Assembly: GCA_010015655.1 (NCBI GenBank)
Contig: ML976706.1
Span: 392,364 to 456,363 of the forward strand
DNA: 64,000 nucleotides
Direction: 5' to 3'
Origin: Bimuria novae-zelandiae CBS 107.79
Lineage: Eukaryota; Ascomycota; Dothideomycetes; Pleosporales; Didymosphaeriaceae
Of the stretch, positions 62,531 through 64,000 are shown piece after piece. The notes beneath the pieces were generated by a model. That model was not told where the DNA came from. It searched no databases and saw only the letters and a program-made list of their open reading frames with translations. Every line of letters starts with the position of its first letter. Position 1 is the first letter of the stretch. The position numbers and the translations under genes were made by a program.

Positions 62531-64000
62531 TATTTCCGTTACTCTTCTTTCTATAGCTATTTCTTTAGCATTAACATCGCGCTGTGCCTCAAGAAGCTAT
62601 AAGGCCTATACAGCAACTATAATTATATCTATCTCTGCAAAGCGCTTATTTAGATTTACACGAACTTTCTTTCGTGGCTGCTGAGGCTTAAGAGCCTTAA
62701 GTTAACTACTAAGTCTTTTATTCTCTATTTTAAGCTGTGCTGCTCGTGTATTTGCTGCTCTAAGTACCTTACCAACTTTTTTAAAGAACTAGTGGGTCTT
62801 GCGCCTGAGATTCTCATCCTTGTAAAGCTGTCGTTGCGCTACAAAAACCTCACGAGGTCCGTGAGGGGTAGAGAGATAACTCTGAGCAGGTTGAGGTTGA
62901 GTCTGACGAGGTGGCGTGGTAGGCCTTTGAGATACCTGAGATGAGTTAACTACCCGGTCAATATTGAATGGACAGATACCAGCAGCAGCCCATCCTGCTC
63001 GTATAACTCTCTCAGTAATTGCGCGCTCTCGTGCGTGATAATAGGCTGTAATAAAGCGCTCTTTTTTAACACGCGCTGCGTCGTCAAGCCACGAGAGTGC
63101 CTAGATTTGCTGCCAGTAGAACCTCTTCACGACTAAGAATACTAAGAGGTCCAGAGGCTGTAGGACATGAGAAGAATAAGGAGGTAGAAACAGAAGATGG
63201 ACTTTATTCTGTTTGCATGCCCATAGGAAATCCAGGTTAATGTGGCTGCCGTGGCCATACAGGATCAGCATCCTCCAACGACCGTCTGATGGAGCTGTCT
63301 CGGGCAGGAATACCCCCTGCAACCACTCAGCTCCTATCTCATTTAATGTCCAGCCATTCTCCGAGGTTGTGTAAAGCCAGTCAGGAATTATCGCAGGAAA
63401 CCAAGTGCTCTATAGGCTCTTCCCTTTAAATATAACCGAACAGCGTAGTTTCTTGCCTGTAGCCGACACGCACTCGATTATTAATGCCCACTCGCGGTTC
63501 TCTGGGGACTGATGGTAAGCCTTCTTCTTCTGGCTAGATGCGAGCACTCTAGTGTTAGCACATACACCTAAGGCCTTCCCAGTCTCATCCATATTCCATA
63601 TATCCTCAGCCCTTATGCCTAGCCTCGTACGAGTCCTCTCAAAGAGCTCAAGGAACGCGCGTATCTGTGCTGGCGTTGCTCCCTCAGCTCGAGCAGCCTC
63701 AATCTTTCGACCCACAACAGATGCGACGCGTGGGTTACGCTTAAGGAAGGCAGCCATCCAATGCTTGCCTACGGGTCTGTGGTCTCCATTCATCCGGAGG
63801 ATTCGGTTCGCCATTTCTCGTGCGCGTGCGTGGGAGGGAGGAAAAGCTCGTGCGTCTTCTTCGAGTATCCATTGTACGAGGAAGTCCTCCTGCTCTAGAG
63901 TCAATCTTTGTTGGTATACGTGGCTGGTTTGGCTGTTCTGCGCGCCTCGTACGCGGGCCGAGAACGTAGCTTGAGGGATGTTGTAGGCCTTTGCAGCAGC
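62531..64000 (-). pseudogene. Pogo/Fot1-type transposase (DDE_1), RIP stops, truncated by the window
   Basis: The frame enters from the right edge (NIPQATFSARVRG, a psq-type HTH) and continues with the CENP-B-type HTH (LTLEQEDFLVQWILEEDARA, RILRMNGDHRPVGKHWMAAF). The catalytic part has IWNMDETGKALG (first Asp), LILYGHGSH where active enzymes have Asp-Gly-His, and LLFLPPYSSHVLQPLDL (last Asp). In-frame stops at 63410-63412, at about 63103 and near 62700 each replace an expected Gln codon (CAG or CAA to TAG or TAA). The C-terminal tail (VIRAGWAAAGICPFNIDRV) is recognisable. Probably inactive. Confidence 0.85.

Overview
The window looks like nuclear DNA of a filamentous ascomycete (Pezizomycotina, plausibly a Dothideomycete; the class is inference). 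The reasons are short 40-100 bp introns with GT..AG ends, fungal gene families, and repeats degraded to TA-rich DNA with CAA/CAG-to-TAA/TAG stops. That last pattern is the mark of repeat-induced point mutation (RIP). Two compartments are visible.

Bases 1-33,000 are an ordinary gene-rich region. On the minus strand are a low-complexity protein and the meiotic recombinase SPO11. SPO11 diverges from the large subunit of chromatin assembly factor 1. Next come a catalytically dead pepsin-like membrane protein, a frame-broken TMEM53/DUF829-type hydrolase, a 68-aa secreted cysteine-rich protein, the spliceosome factor YJU2 divergent from the APC/C subunit CDC16/APC6, and a 119-aa secreted protein. 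They are followed by an acyl-CoA dehydrogenase, a secreted GH2 exo-beta-D-glucosaminidase, an F-box-like protein, a Kelch-type membrane protein with a 12-nt micro-exon, a short-chain dehydrogenase, and two tandem paralogous F-box-like genes.

Bases 33,000-60,000 are a transposon island. A TRK potassium transporter gene (36305-38994), intact over 11 exons, lies inside it. A Tc1/mariner element ends 51 bp before its start codon, and a Ty1/copia element (identical 225-bp LTRs, TSD CCCCC, 1000-N assembly gap) lies just downstream. The copia sits in the terminal C run of a piggyBac-type element. The whole segment is bracketed by 299-bp inverted repeats that look identical by eye (34211-34509 and 47153-47451). 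From 47.5 to 59.9 kb the DNA is strongly RIP-degraded. There an old copia copy carries a nested gypsy chromovirus (TSD TTCGT) and a nested solo LTR (TSD ATTAA).

Bases 60,000-64,000 return to balanced composition. They hold a gene resembling the fungal Tse2-type ADP-ribosyltransferase toxin-domain family, and a pogo/Fot1-like transposase running off the right edge that carries RIP stops and a substituted catalytic residue.

Exon boundaries were worked out by hand from splice signals and frame continuity. Family names rest on recognised motifs, not on database searches.
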